In this document: positions 25,912 to 34,326 of the stretch, one piece after another
Layout: every line of letters starts with the position of its first letter
How positions within the stretch are numbered: the first letter of the stretch is position 1
NCBI RefSeq assembly: GCF_039679125.1
Contig: NZ_CP155551.1
Span: 868,001 to 932,000 of the forward strand
Origin: Blastococcus sp. HT6-4
Lineage (GTDB): Bacteria > Actinomycetota > Actinomycetes > Mycobacteriales > Geodermatophilaceae
Direction of reading: 5' to 3'
Length of the DNA: 64,000 nt
Notes under the pieces: generated by a model
Database searches by the model: none
Told to the model about the DNA's origin: nothing
The model's input: the letters and a program-made list of their open reading frames with translations, nothing else
Program-made: the position numbers and the translations under genes

Positions 25912-27063
25912 TCAGTGCTTGACGGGGGTGAGACCCAGCGACATGCCCGACAGGCCGCGCTGACGGGTGGCCAGCCCGTCGGCGATCCTGATCAGGGCCT
26001 GCGCGGCGGGGGAGTCCGGGTCGGCCAGCACGATCGGCGCGCCGGAGTCACCGGACTCGCGCAGCCGCACGTCGAGCGGGATCTGGCCCAGCAGCGGCAC
26101 CCGGGCACCGAGCGTGCGGGTCAGCGCGTCGGAGACCGCCTCGCCGCCGCCCGAGCCGAACACCTCGACGCGGGAACCGTCGGGGAGGTCCATCCAGCTC
26201 ATGTTCTCGATGACGCCGACCACCTGCTGGTGGGTCTGCGTCGCGATCGCGCCGGCGCGCTCGGCCACCTCGGCGGCGGCCAGCTGCGGGGTGGTGACGA
26301 CGAGGATCTCGGCGTTGGGCAGCAGCTGGGCGATGGAGATGGCGACGTCGCCGGTGCCGGGCGGCAGGTCCAGCAGCAGGACGTCGAGGTCGCCCCACCA
26401 GACGTCGGCGAGGAACTGCTGCAGCGCGCGGTGCAGCATCGGCCCGCGCCAGACGACGGGGGTGTTGCCCGGGGTGAACATGCCGATCGAGATGACCTTC
26501 ACGCCCATGGACTGCGGCGGCATGATCATGTTGTCGACCTGGGTGGGCTTGTCGTCCACGCCGAGCATGCGCGGCACCGAGTGGCCGTAGATGTCGGCGT
26601 CGACGACGCCGACCGCGAGGCCGCGCTTGGCCAGGGCGGCGGCCAGGTTGACCGTGACCGACGACTTGCCGACGCCGCCCTTGCCGGAGGCGACGGCGTA
26701 GACGCGGGTGAGCGAGCCGGGCTGGGCGAACGGGATGACCGGGTCGGCGGCGTCGGTGCCGCGCACGGTCTTGCGCAGCTCGGAGCGCTGCTCGTCGCTC
26801 ATCACGTCGAGCGCGACCTGCACGGAGGTCACACCGGGGACGGCGGAGACCGCCTGGGTGACCCGGGTGGTGATCGTCTCCCGCATCGGGCAGCCCGCGA
26901 CGGTGAGGTAGACCTCGACGGCGACCGAGCCGTCGGGCCCGATCCGCACGTCCTTGATCATGCCGAGCTCGGGGAGCGGGCGGTTGATCTCGGGATCCTG
27001 GACGGTGGCCAGAGCGGCGTTGACGGCGTCGAGCGCCGGCGTGCCGGTCAGCTGGTCGGACAT
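25912..27063 (-). CDS. mrp: Mrp/NBP35-family Fe-S carrier P-loop ATPase
   Basis: 383-aa protein. An N-terminal MIP18/DUF59 domain (about 8-85; ATVQDPEINRPLPELGMIKD) precedes an NBP35-type ATPase. The deviant Walker A is VASGKGGVGKSSVTVN, followed by VDADIYGHSVPRML and LLLDLPPGTGDVAIS. The family carries and inserts [4Fe-4S] clusters. The usual CxxC pair of Nbp35 is not seen at the C-terminus. The start ATG at 27063 gives MSDQLTGTPA; GGAG lies rather far (13 nt) upstream. Confidence 0.93.
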   Translation of the reverse strand: MSDQLTGTPALDAVNAALATVQDPEINRPLPELGMIKDVRIGPDGSVAVEVYLTVAGCPMRETITTRVTQAVSAVPGVTSVQVALDVMSDEQRSELRKTVRGTDAADPVIPFAQPGSLTRVYAVASGKGGVGKSSVTVNLAAALAKRGLAVGVVDADIYGHSVPRMLGVDDKPTQVDNMIMPPQSMGVKVISIGMFTPGNTPVVWRGPMLHRALQQFLADVWWGDLDVLLLDLPPGTGDVAISIAQLLPNAEILVVTTPQLAAAEVAERAGAIATQTHQQVVGVIENMSWMDLPDGSRVEVFGSGGGEAVSDALTRTLGARVPLLGQIPLDVRLRESGDSGAPIVLADPDSPAAQALIRIADGLATRQRGLSGMSLGLTPVKH

Positions 27064-27214
27064 CGTGTTCGCTTGTCTCCTTCGACGGGGACCGGCGTCC
27101 GGCGGTCGGCGGCCAGCAGGCGGCGACCTGCGCGATCGGTCGCCTGCCACTGTACGGCGGGTCACGGCCGCGCCCGCCCGCCGGAGGGTGATCTACCGCG
27201 CAACCGCGCATCAC

Positions 27215-27220
27215 TAGGGT
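27215..27220 (+). promoter_or_regulatory. -10 element of azlC (leaderless type)
   Basis: TAGGGT is followed by CGGGCC and the GTG at 27227. It is the same hexamer and spacing as at glgA. Confidence 0.5.
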
Positions 27221-27226
27221 CGGGCC

Positions 27227-27919
27227 GTGTCGCCCGACCGCTCCCGGACCCTGCGCGACGCCGTCGGCCTGGGGCTGGCCGTCGGGCTCTACGGCGTGGC
27301 GTTCGGCGCCGCGGCCGACGCCGCCGGGCTCGACGTCTGGCAGGCGCTGACCCTCTCGGCGCTGATGTTCACCGGGGCGTCGCAGTTCGCGCTCGTCGGC
27401 GTCCTGGGGGCGGGGGGCAGCGCGCCGGCGGCCGTGGGCAGCGCCCTCCTGCTCGGCACCCGCAACACCGTCTACGCCGTGCGGATGGCACCGCTGCTGG
27501 CCCCTCGCGGCCTGCTCCGCCGGGCCGGGGCGGCGCACTGGGTGATCGACGAGACGACGGCGATGGCGGTGGCCGCGCCCAGCAGGGAGCTCGGCCGGCT
27601 GGCGTTCTGGGCCACCGGCGCGACCATCTACCTCGGCTGGAACGCCATGACGCTGGTCGGCGTGCTGGGGGCCTCGGGGCTGGGCGCGCCGGCGGAGGCC
27701 GCGCTGGACTCCGTCGTCCCCGCCGCGTTCCTGGCGTTGCTGTGGCCCCGGCTGCGGAGGGGATCCCGCGAGGCGGGGGCGCAGCGGCGGGTGGCGGCCG
27801 GCGGTGCCGTGGTGGCGCTGGCGCTGACGCCGTTCGTGCCGCCGGGGGTGCAGGTCGTCGCCGCGGTGGTGGCCGTCGCCCTCGCCGGCCGCCCTCGCCG
27901 CGCGGAGCAGCCGGCATGA
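27227..27919 (+). CDS. azlC: AzlC-family branched-chain amino acid exporter subunit
   Basis: 230-aa membrane protein of the AzlC/LIV-E family, the large subunit of a two-part branched-chain amino acid exporter. The signature LSALMFTGASQFALVGVLGA is present, along with GTRNTVYAVRMAPLL and HWVIDETTAMA. About seven hydrophobic segments are visible. The GTG follows TAGGGT by 6 nt. The stop overlaps azlD (ATGA). Substrate is taken from the family. Confidence 0.92.
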   Translation: MSPDRSRTLRDAVGLGLAVGLYGVAFGAAADAAGLDVWQALTLSALMFTGASQFALVGVLGAGGSAPAAVGSALLLGTRNTVYAVRMAPLLAPRGLLRRAGAAHWVIDETTAMAVAAPSRELGRLAFWATGATIYLGWNAMTLVGVLGASGLGAPAEAALDSVVPAAFLALLWPRLRRGSREAGAQRRVAAGGAVVALALTPFVPPGVQVVAAVVAVALAGRPRRAEQPA

Positions 27920-28233
27920 CCGGCACCACGCTGTGGGCCGCCGTCCTGGTCGCCTCCGCCGGCTGCTACCTGCTCAAGCTCGCCGGGCTGTCGGTGCCCG
28001 CCTCCTGGGTCGAGCAGCCGTGGGTGGCCCGGTTCGTCGACTTCGTGCCCGCCGGGCTCCTGGCCGCGCTCGTGGTCGTCCAGGCGCTGACCACCGGCGA
28101 CCGGATCGTGGTCGACGGCCGGCTGGCCGGGCTGGCCGTCGCGGCGCTGGCCCTGGCGCTGCGGGCGCCGTTCATCGTCGTGCTGCTCCTCGCCGGGGCG
28201 GCCGGCGCGCTGGTCCACGTCGTCAGCGGCTGA
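27916..28233 (+). CDS. azlD: AzlD-family transporter small subunit
   Basis: 105-aa protein with four short hydrophobic helices, the usual partner of AzlC. It shows ASAGCYLLKLAGLSVPASWV and [20 protein letters not shown], both typical of AzlD. It overlaps azlC by 4 nt, so the pair is co-translated. Confidence 0.92.
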   Translation: MTGTTLWAAVLVASAGCYLLKLAGLSVPASWVEQPWVARFVDFVPAGLLAALVVVQALTTGDRIVVDGRLAGLAVAALALALRAPFIVVLLLAGAAGALVHVVSG

Positions 28234-28326
28234 CCCGCGCCCGACCGTCGAGCCGTGACCGCGGGGGTTGGACGGCCGATCGGAGGGCACGGCAGCGGGG
28301 CCGGACCCGATGATCGGAGGAACTCC

Positions 28327-28790
28327 ATGCAGTACCGCGAGATCACCAGCCCGGGAACCAGCACGGGGGCGAGAGCACCTACGTCGTCATCCTCGACGAG
28401 GGGGACGACGCGGTGGCGGCGCTGACGTCGTTCGCGCAGCAGGAACAGCTGTCCGCCGCCCAGGTCACGGCCGTCGGCGCGTTCCGGCGTGCGGTGGTCG
28501 GCTGGTTCGACCGGCAGACCAGCGACTACCGGCGGATCACCGTCGGCCAGCAGTGCGAGGTGCTCTCGCTGATCGGCGACGTCGCCCTCGGCGCCGACGG
28601 GGAGCCGGCGCTGCACCTGCATGCCGTCCTCGGCCTGGCGGACGGCACCACGCGCGGCGGCCACCTGCTCGAGGGCGAGGTGTGGCCCACGCTGGAGGTG
28701 GTGGTCCGGGAGAGCCCGGCGCAGCTGCGCAAGACCATGCGCCCGGAGGTCGGACTGGCGCTGATCGACCTGGACCGCGCCGAGCGCTAG
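28327..28790 (+). pseudogene. PCC/DUF296-domain DNA-binding-like protein, frameshifted
   Basis: ATG at 28327, after GGAGGAACTCC, begins MQYREITSPGTSTG. The frame then breaks at a run of five G (28365-28369). Adding one G restores STYVVILDEGDDAVAALTSF and the rest, 154 aa in all. The restored protein matches the plants-and-prokaryotes conserved (DUF296) domain, with LHLHAVLGLADGTTRGGHLL as the metal-site region. As written, only a 125-aa piece from a GTG at 28413 is readable. Sequencing error or a recent mutation are both possible. Confidence 0.75.
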
Positions 28791-28858
28791 CGGGCACGTG
28801 CTCACCGGCTGACCGGAACCCTCGCGCGCCGGAACCGCCCATCGGGCCGGACCTCGGC

Positions 28859-28864
28859 CAGGAT
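28859..28864 (+). promoter_or_regulatory. -10 element of membrane protein gene (leaderless type)
   Basis: CAGGAT ends 6 nt before the GTG at 28871. Confidence 0.35.
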
Positions 28865-28870
28865 CGCCGC

Positions 28871-29534
28871 GTGACCGACGTCGTGGGGGCTGACGCCGCA
28901 CCGGCCCGGGTGCGGCGGTCCGGAGTGCTCCGGCTGGCCGGCTTCGCGCTGCTGGGCGCCCTCGCCGGGGGCCGCCAAGGCCGGCGACGAGTCCGGCTGG
29001 CAGTGGGCCGGCGACCTCGGCACCTACCCGGCCGCCTGGGTGCTGGTCGTGGCGCTGATCGGCCGGTTCGCGCCGGGCGCCGGTGCGGCCGCGGTCCGCG
29101 CCGCCGTCTTCTTCGCATCGATGACCGCGGCGTACTACGGCTGGGCGGTGGTCGTGCTCGGGTTCGGCTACGACCCGGACCTGATCCTCGCCTGGCTCTT
29201 CCTCGCCGCGACCGCCGTGGCCGCGTTCGCCGCGGTCGGCTGGTGGGCGACCCGGCGGCCGGGACCGGTGGCAGGGGCGCTGCTGGCGCTGGCGGCCGGG
29301 ACGGCGCTGGCCGACGGCGCGGTGCGGGGCCTCTACCTCTCCTGGACCGGCTCGGCCGTGCCGTCGCGCCCGGTGCAGGCCGCCGTGGAGGTCGTCGTCG
29401 CGCTGGCCGTCACGCTGGCGCTGCCCCGGTTCCGCAGCGCCCGGCTCTGGGCGCTGGGGCTGCTGCTGCCGATGGCCTGGCTGGCCCAGGAGCTGCTCGA
29501 CCGGCTGCTCTACGGGACCGGCTTCATCCGCTGA
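28871..29534 (+). pseudogene. polytopic membrane protein (DUF6518-like), frameshifted
   Basis: Translation from the GTG at 28871 reads VTDVVGADAAPARVRRSGVL into a first helix (LAGFALLGALAG). It is then thrown out of frame by an extra G in a five-G run (28967-28971). Removing one G joins AAKAGDESGWQWAGDLGTYP and the rest into one 220-aa protein with about six membrane helices. The family resembles DUF6518, but I am not certain. As given, only the part from 29040 on is readable. The gene before it has a similar defect. Confidence 0.65.
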
Positions 29535-29648
29535 TCGGGCCGGCCGCGGTCGATCGGGTGGTGCGGCCCGCGGGAAAAGGCCTGGTCAGACCACCCTCGT
29601 GCGGGTGAGGCGCCCCGGGGAACGATCAACGACCTGCCGCCACGGATC

Positions 29649-29667
29649 GACGATGATCACGTGATCA
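29649..29667 (+). promoter_or_regulatory. leaderless promoter with palindrome over the start of the GGDEF-EAL gene
   Basis: GACGAT (29649-29654) lies 6 nt before the GTG at 29661. The 14-bp palindrome TGATCACGTGATCA (29654-29667) is centred on that start codon, where a bound regulator would block initiation. Confidence 0.4.
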
Positions 29668-31466
29668 CTGCGCTCAGCCAGGTCGAGGACGGTCTCGGCG
29701 CCCTGTGTCCGACTGCGGGTGGCCCCGGCGAGGTGCCGACGCTCGACGGGCTCGCGCGGGACGTCCCCGTGCTGTCGGGCACCGGCACCTGCGAGGACCT
29801 CGACCGCCTCTTCGCCCGATCCCACGGCGCCGGCTGCGCCGCGGTGACCCATCCCGAGTTCGACGGGGTGGTCGGCCTCGTCGAGCGCAGCCGGTTCGAC
29901 GCCATGATGAGCGGCCCCTACGGCTACGGGCGGTCCCTGTACGGCCGCCGGCCCGTGACCGAGGTGGCGCAGTGGGACGCCCTCACGCTCTCCCCGGCCA
30001 CCACCGTCGTCGAGGCCGCCAGCCGGGCGATCACCCGCCCGGCCGACCACGTGCAGGACCACGTCCTCGTCATGGGCCCCGGGGTGGTCCGCACCGTCGC
30101 CATGCCGGTCCTGCTGTCCGCGCTCGCGCGGGCGCTGGCCGGCCAGGCGCTGCGCGATCCGCTGACCGGCCTCGCCAACCGGGAGGCGTTCTTCGGCCGG
30201 GTCGAGGAGTCCTGCCGGCGCAGCGCCACGCAGGCGGGCCACCAGACCGCCGTCGTCTACTTCGACCTGGACGGCTTCAAGGCCGTCAACGACACCTTCG
30301 GGCACGACCGGGGTGACGCGCTGCTCGTGGAGGTGGCCGCCGCCCTGGCCGAGTCGGCCCGGCCGACCGACCTCGTCGCGCGACTCGGCGGTGACGAGTT
30401 CGCGGTCTGCCTGGACATCGACGCCACCGTGAGCCGGCGGCACGGTGCGGCGCCGGACACCGACGTCGCGCGCAGCGTCGCCGGGCGGATGCATGCGGCC
30501 GTGGCCGCGATCGGCCGGTCCGACGGCGTGGCGCAACGGGTGCGCGTCAGCGCGGGTGTCGCCGTCAGCGCCGGTGGCTGCGTCGACCCGGCGGAGCTGG
30601 TGCGCGCCGCCGATCTGGCGATGTACACGGGGAAGCGGGACCGCGGGGACCAGGTCACGGGGCCGGTCGTGGTGACGACCTCGGCCGACGCGGACCCGCT
30701 CCTGGGCACGAGCATCGCCGCGGCCGGGGCGCGGGGCGAACTGCTGCTCCTCTTCCAGCCGATCGTGCGGCTGGCCGACGGGTGCCTCGCCAGCGTGGAG
30801 GCCCTGGTCCGCTGGCGGCATCCGCGGCTCGGCCTGCTCGCCCCGGACGCCTTCCTGGCCGCCGCCGCCCGGGCCGGCCAGCTGACCGATCTGGACGACT
30901 GGGTGCTGCGGACCGCGGTGCGGCAGTTCGCCGAGTGGCGCCGGGCCGGGGGCTCGGACACCGCCCGGGTGGCCCTCAACGTCAACGTGAGCACCGACCG
31001 GCTGCTCAGCCCGGGGCTGTGCGACCTGCTCGCCGGCGCGGCATCCGATGCGGCGGTGGAGCCGAGGTCGGTGCGGGTCGAGGTGCCCGAGCACCTGCTG
31101 GTGGACCAGCTGCAGGACGCCGTCCAGCCGCTGGCCGAGCTCCGCACGGCCGGGTTCCAGGTGACCTTCGACGACGTCGGCGCCGGGGGAACGTCGTTGC
31201 GCCACCTCCGCGAGGTGCGCGCCGACGGGCTGAAGATCGACCGGTCGTACGTGCAGGGGATGCTGACCGACGACCGCGACCGCGCGCTCGTCCAGCTGCT
31301 GATCGACTTCGCCCGCGGGACGGGGACCAGGGTCACCGGCGAGGGGGTCGAGACGGCGGCGCACCGCGACGCCCTGGTGGCGATGGGCTGCGAGTACGCC
31401 CAGGGCTGGCTGTTCGGCCGGCCCGTGCCGCTGCCCCAGCTGGGAACGAGCTACCCGGCGCCCTGA
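29661..31466 (+). CDS. CBS-like / GGDEF / EAL cyclic-di-GMP protein
   Basis: 601 aa, cytoplasmic. An N-terminal segment (about 35-140) resembles a CBS pair (FDGVVGLVERSRFDAMM). The GGDEF domain (about 155-325) has an intact GGDEF at 243-247 and an upstream RPTD inhibitory site, so it should make cyclic-di-GMP with feedback control. The EAL domain (about 345-595) keeps EAL (380-382), KIDRSYV, EGVET and QGW. It has EVPE where ExTE is usual and DDVGAGGTS in place of DDFGTGYSS. Phosphodiesterase activity is therefore doubtful, and the domain may only bind ligand. Confidence 0.93.
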   Translation: MITALSQVEDGLGALCPTAGGPGEVPTLDGLARDVPVLSGTGTCEDLDRLFARSHGAGCAAVTHPEFDGVVGLVERSRFDAMMSGPYGYGRSLYGRRPVTEVAQWDALTLSPATTVVEAASRAITRPADHVQDHVLVMGPGVVRTVAMPVLLSALARALAGQALRDPLTGLANREAFFGRVEESCRRSATQAGHQTAVVYFDLDGFKAVNDTFGHDRGDALLVEVAAALAESARPTDLVARLGGDEFAVCLDIDATVSRRHGAAPDTDVARSVAGRMHAAVAAIGRSDGVAQRVRVSAGVAVSAGGCVDPAELVRAADLAMYTGKRDRGDQVTGPVVVTTSADADPLLGTSIAAAGARGELLLLFQPIVRLADGCLASVEALVRWRHPRLGLLAPDAFLAAAARAGQLTDLDDWVLRTAVRQFAEWRRAGGSDTARVALNVNVSTDRLLSPGLCDLLAGAASDAAVEPRSVRVEVPEHLLVDQLQDAVQPLAELRTAGFQVTFDDVGAGGTSLRHLREVRADGLKIDRSYVQGMLTDDRDRALVQLLIDFARGTGTRVTGEGVETAAHRDALVAMGCEYAQGWLFGRPVPLPQLGTSYPAP

Positions 31467-31504
31467 CGGATGCGCCCGGCGCCGCCCCCGCCCCTGCGCC
31501 GCCG

Positions 31505-32089
31505 TCAGCGGACGGGATCGCGCCGCTTGGCCTTCTCGCGGCGGTCGTCGCCGTCGTCGCGCCGCTTGTTCTTCTCGCGGCGGTCGTCGCCGTCGTCGCG
31601 CCGTTTGCCCTTGTCGCGGCGGTCGTCGCCGTCCTCGCTGGAGATCCGGTTGAGCTCGCCCCGGATGAAGTCACGGGTGGCCAGCTCGCCGACGGCCACC
31701 CGGACCGCCGCCAGCTCACGGGCGAGGTACTCGGTGTCGGCGCGCGTCGACGCCGCCCGGGCGCGGTCCTCCTCGGCCTGCACCCGGTCGCGGTCGGCCT
31801 GCCGGTTCTGCGCCAGCAGGATCAGCGGAGCGGCGTACGCGGCCTGCGTCGAGAACGCCAGGTTGAGCAGGATGAACGGGTACGGGTCCCAGCGCAGCTG
31901 CACCGCGAAGACGTTCAGCGAGATCCAGACGACGACGAGGATCGTCTGCACGGCCAGGAACCGGCCGGTGCCCAGGAACCGCGCGATGCCCTCGGCGAAC
32001 TGCCCGACGGCGTCGGGGTTGAGCCGGAGGAAGCTGCCGAACCGGCGCGCGCCACCGCGGGGGACGTCGAGCCGGGGACCGTCAGCCAC
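31505..32089 (-). CDS. DUF1003 membrane protein with charged tandem-repeat tail
   Basis: 194-aa protein. The DUF1003 core (about 15-130) has two membrane helices (TILVVVWISLNVFAVQLRWD and FILLNLAFSTQAAYAAPLIL), then a coiled-coil stretch. The last 40 residues are three imperfect 13-residue repeats of the type RDDGDDRREKxKR. Function unknown. The GTG at 32089 overlaps the upstream MgtE-like gene by 8 nt. DUF1003 beside an MgtE/CBS protein is also the mycobacterial arrangement. Confidence 0.9.
   Translation of the reverse strand: MADGPRLDVPRGGARRFGSFLRLNPDAVGQFAEGIARFLGTGRFLAVQTILVVVWISLNVFAVQLRWDPYPFILLNLAFSTQAAYAAPLILLAQNRQADRDRVQAEEDRARAASTRADTEYLARELAAVRVAVGELATRDFIRGELNRISSEDGDDRRDKGKRRDDGDDRREKNKRRDDGDDRREKAKRRDPVR
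31521..31637. repeat. three 39-bp tandem repeats inside DUF1003 gene
   Basis: Units begin at 31521, 31560 and 31599 and keep the reading frame. They encode a 13-residue charged unit. Copy number could vary between strains by slippage. Confidence 0.8.
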
Positions 32090-33320
32090 GGCGGGCCCGC
32101 TCCCGCCAGTCCTCGGGCAGCAGGTGGTCGAGGACGTCGTCGACACTCACCGCGCCGACCAGCCGGCCCTGGGCGTCGACCACCGGCGCGGCCACCAGGT
32201 TGTAGGTGGCGAAGTAGTGGGTCACCTCCGCCAGCGGCGCCTCGGGTCGGAGCGGCTCGAGGTCGTCGAGCACCCCGCTGACCAGCGTCGACGGAGGCTC
32301 GCGCAGCAGCCGCTGGATGTGTGCCAGCCCCAGGTAGCGGCCCGTCGGCGTGGCCGACGGCGGCCGGCAGACGTACACCTGGCTGGCCAGCGCCGGGGTG
32401 ATCTCCTCTTCCCGGACCCGGGCGAGCGCCTCGGCGATGGTGGCGTCGGGGGCGAGGATGACCGGCTCGCTGGTCATCATCCCGCCGGCGGTGTCCTCCG
32501 AGTACTTGAGCAGCTGGCGCACCGACTCGGCCTCGTCGGGCTCCATGAGCTCCAGCAGCCGGTCGCGGTCGACGTCGTGCAGCTCCGACAGCAGGTCGGC
32601 GGCGTCGTCGGGGTCCATCTCCTCGAGGACGTCGGCGGCGCGGCTCTCCTCGAGCGTGCCGAGGATGGTGATCTGCTCGGCCTCGGGCAGCTCGCCGAGG
32701 ACGTCGGCCAGGCGCTCGTCGTCCATGGCCTCGGCGACCTCGTGCCGCCGCTTGATCGGCAGCTCTTGGAGGGCGTGCGCCATGTCGGCGGCGTTGAGCT
32801 CCCGATAGGTGGCGATCAGCGTCTCGGCGCCCTGCCCGGTCTCGGGCAGCGAGAGCCCGGTCACCTCGTCCCACGCGAGCTGGTGCAGCTGCCCGCGCCG
32901 GCCGATCCGGCCCGGCTCCTGGACGGCGAGCCGGGTGAGCAGCCAGTCGCCGGTGCGGGTCTGCTCGATCGCGGCGTCGACGACGTGCGCGGGGCGGCCG
33001 GACTCGTCGATCCGCACCTGCCGGTCCAGCAGCTCCCCGAGCACGAGGGTCTCGCCGCCCCGCTGCTCGAACCGCTTGAGGTTGAGCGTGCCCGAGGCCA
33101 GCATCACCGCGCCCGGGTCCAGCGCGGTGACCCGGCCCATCGGGACGAAGATCCGGCGACGGGCGACGACCTCCACCACCACGCCCAGCACGCGCGGGGC
33201 GGCGTTGCCCACCCGCAGGGCGACGACGACGTCGCGGACCTTGCCGACGCGGTCGCCGTTGGGGTCGAAGACGGTGAGCCCGGCCAAGCGGGAGACGTAG
33301 GCCCTGGTCGCCGTGGTCAC
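32082..33320 (-). CDS. MgtE N-domain / CBS protein without membrane domain
   Basis: 412 aa. A PRC-barrel-like part (about 5-165; YVSRLAGLTVFDPNGDRVGK) is followed by an MgtE_N superhelix (about 175-280; ESRAADVLEEMDPDDAADLL) and two CBS motifs (about 285-405; DTAGGMMTSEPVILAP, then LVGAVSVDDVLDHLLPEDWR). The five-helix Mg2+ channel of MgtE is missing, so this is a sensor or regulator rather than a transporter. It is the counterpart of the mycobacterial Rv1232c type, from memory. Co-transcribed with DUF1003. Confidence 0.9.
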   Translation of the reverse strand: MTTATRAYVSRLAGLTVFDPNGDRVGKVRDVVVALRVGNAAPRVLGVVVEVVARRRIFVPMGRVTALDPGAVMLASGTLNLKRFEQRGGETLVLGELLDRQVRIDESGRPAHVVDAAIEQTRTGDWLLTRLAVQEPGRIGRRGQLHQLAWDEVTGLSLPETGQGAETLIATYRELNAADMAHALQELPIKRRHEVAEAMDDERLADVLGELPEAEQITILGTLEESRAADVLEEMDPDDAADLLSELHDVDRDRLLELMEPDEAESVRQLLKYSEDTAGGMMTSEPVILAPDATIAEALARVREEEITPALASQVYVCRPPSATPTGRYLGLAHIQRLLREPPSTLVSGVLDDLEPLRPEAPLAEVTHYFATYNLVAAPVVDAQGRLVGAVSVDDVLDHLLPEDWRERARRG

Positions 33321-33407
33321 GGACCCTCCTCGCCGGCGTCGTCGGCCGCATGACCGAGGTGTGTCGTGCGTCGTGACCTCGCACGATCGGCCACCGGACG
33401 CTGAGGT

Positions 33408-33413
33408 TACCGT
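33408..33413 (+). promoter_or_regulatory. -10 element of phzF-like gene (leaderless type)
   Basis: TACCGT ends 7 nt before the GTG at 33421. Confidence 0.45.
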
Positions 33414-33420
33414 CGCTGCC

Positions 33421-34326
33421 GTGGCCGCTCCCGCACTGCTGGACTACGAGATCGTGGACGTCTTCGCTGCCCGCGCGTTCGCCGGCAACCCGCTGGCCGT
33501 GGTGTTCGACGCCGACGGGCTGACCACCGCCCAGTGCCAGGCGCTGGCGAACGAGTTCCACCTGTCGGAGACCTCGTTCCTGTGCGCGCCCACCGCGCCG
33601 GGAGCCGACCACCCCGGTTCGGCCGGCGGTCCGCAGGCCGACTACCGCGTTCGCATCTTCACGCCGTTCGCGGAGCTGCCCTTCGCCGGTCATCCGAGCG
33701 TGGGGGCGGCGCACACGCTGGTGCGCACCGGGCGGCTGCCGGCCGGGACGTTGCGCCAGGAGTGCGGCGCCGGGGTGCTGGACGTGGTCGTCGACGCCGA
33801 CGGCGCGACGCTCTCCGGCGGCCGCCCGACGCTCGTGGACGGCCCGGACGCCGGGACGCTGGCCGGGGCCATGGGCCTGACCCGCGCGGACAGCACCGGG
33901 GTGCCGGCCGACGTCGCCGGCTGCGGGCTGCCGTTCGCCTACCTCTCCGTCCGGCCCGGCGCGGTCGACCGCGCGGTCCCCGACCCGGCGGCGCTGGCCG
34001 CGCTGCAGGTGGGGGAGGGGGTCTCGGTCCTCTCCTGGGATGCCGGGACCGCGACGGCGTACGCGCGGGTGTTCGCCGCGGACCTGGCGTGGGGGGAGGA
34101 CCCGGCCACCGGCTCCGCGGCCCTGGGTGCCGGCGTCTGGCTGGTGGAGAGCGGGCTGCTCGCCGGGGAGGGGACGTCGTCGTTCACCGTGCGCCAGGGC
34201 GAGCGGCTCGGCCGCCCGTCGGTGCTGGAGTGCACGGTGACCGCCGCCGGGCGGCACGCCGTGGCCGCGACCGTGCGCGGCACCGTCGTCCCGATCGCGC
34301 GGGGCCGCATCCGCGTGCCGGAGTGA
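33421..34326 (+). CDS. PhzF-family isomerase-like protein
   Basis: 301-aa protein of the PhzF/diaminopimelate-epimerase fold. It begins with YEIVDVFAARAFAGNPLAVV, carries the catalytic glutamate in FHLSETSFL, then FTPFAELPFAGHPSVGAAHT and the late GEDPATGSAALGAGVWL. No other phenazine gene is near, so a phenazine role is unlikely and the substrate is unknown. The GTG follows TACCGT by 7 nt. Its stop overlaps the next transporter gene (GTGA). Confidence 0.92.
   Translation: MAAPALLDYEIVDVFAARAFAGNPLAVVFDADGLTTAQCQALANEFHLSETSFLCAPTAPGADHPGSAGGPQADYRVRIFTPFAELPFAGHPSVGAAHTLVRTGRLPAGTLRQECGAGVLDVVVDADGATLSGGRPTLVDGPDAGTLAGAMGLTRADSTGVPADVAGCGLPFAYLSVRPGAVDRAVPDPAALAALQVGEGVSVLSWDAGTATAYARVFAADLAWGEDPATGSAALGAGVWLVESGLLAGEGTSSFTVRQGERLGRPSVLECTVTAAGRHAVAATVRGTVVPIARGRIRVPE

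Noticed and set aside
28365-28369. Programmed ribosomal frameshift in the DUF296 gene
   Set aside because: There is no slippery heptamer with a downstream pseudoknot that I can see, and the next gene has the same kind of G-run defect with opposite sign.
31521-31637. Possible CRISPR-like array
   Set aside because: The three units have no spacers, keep the reading frame and lie inside the DUF1003 gene.
33421-34326. Phenazine biosynthesis cluster
   Set aside because: Only a PhzF-family protein is present, with no other phz gene. The family is widespread outside phenazine producers.
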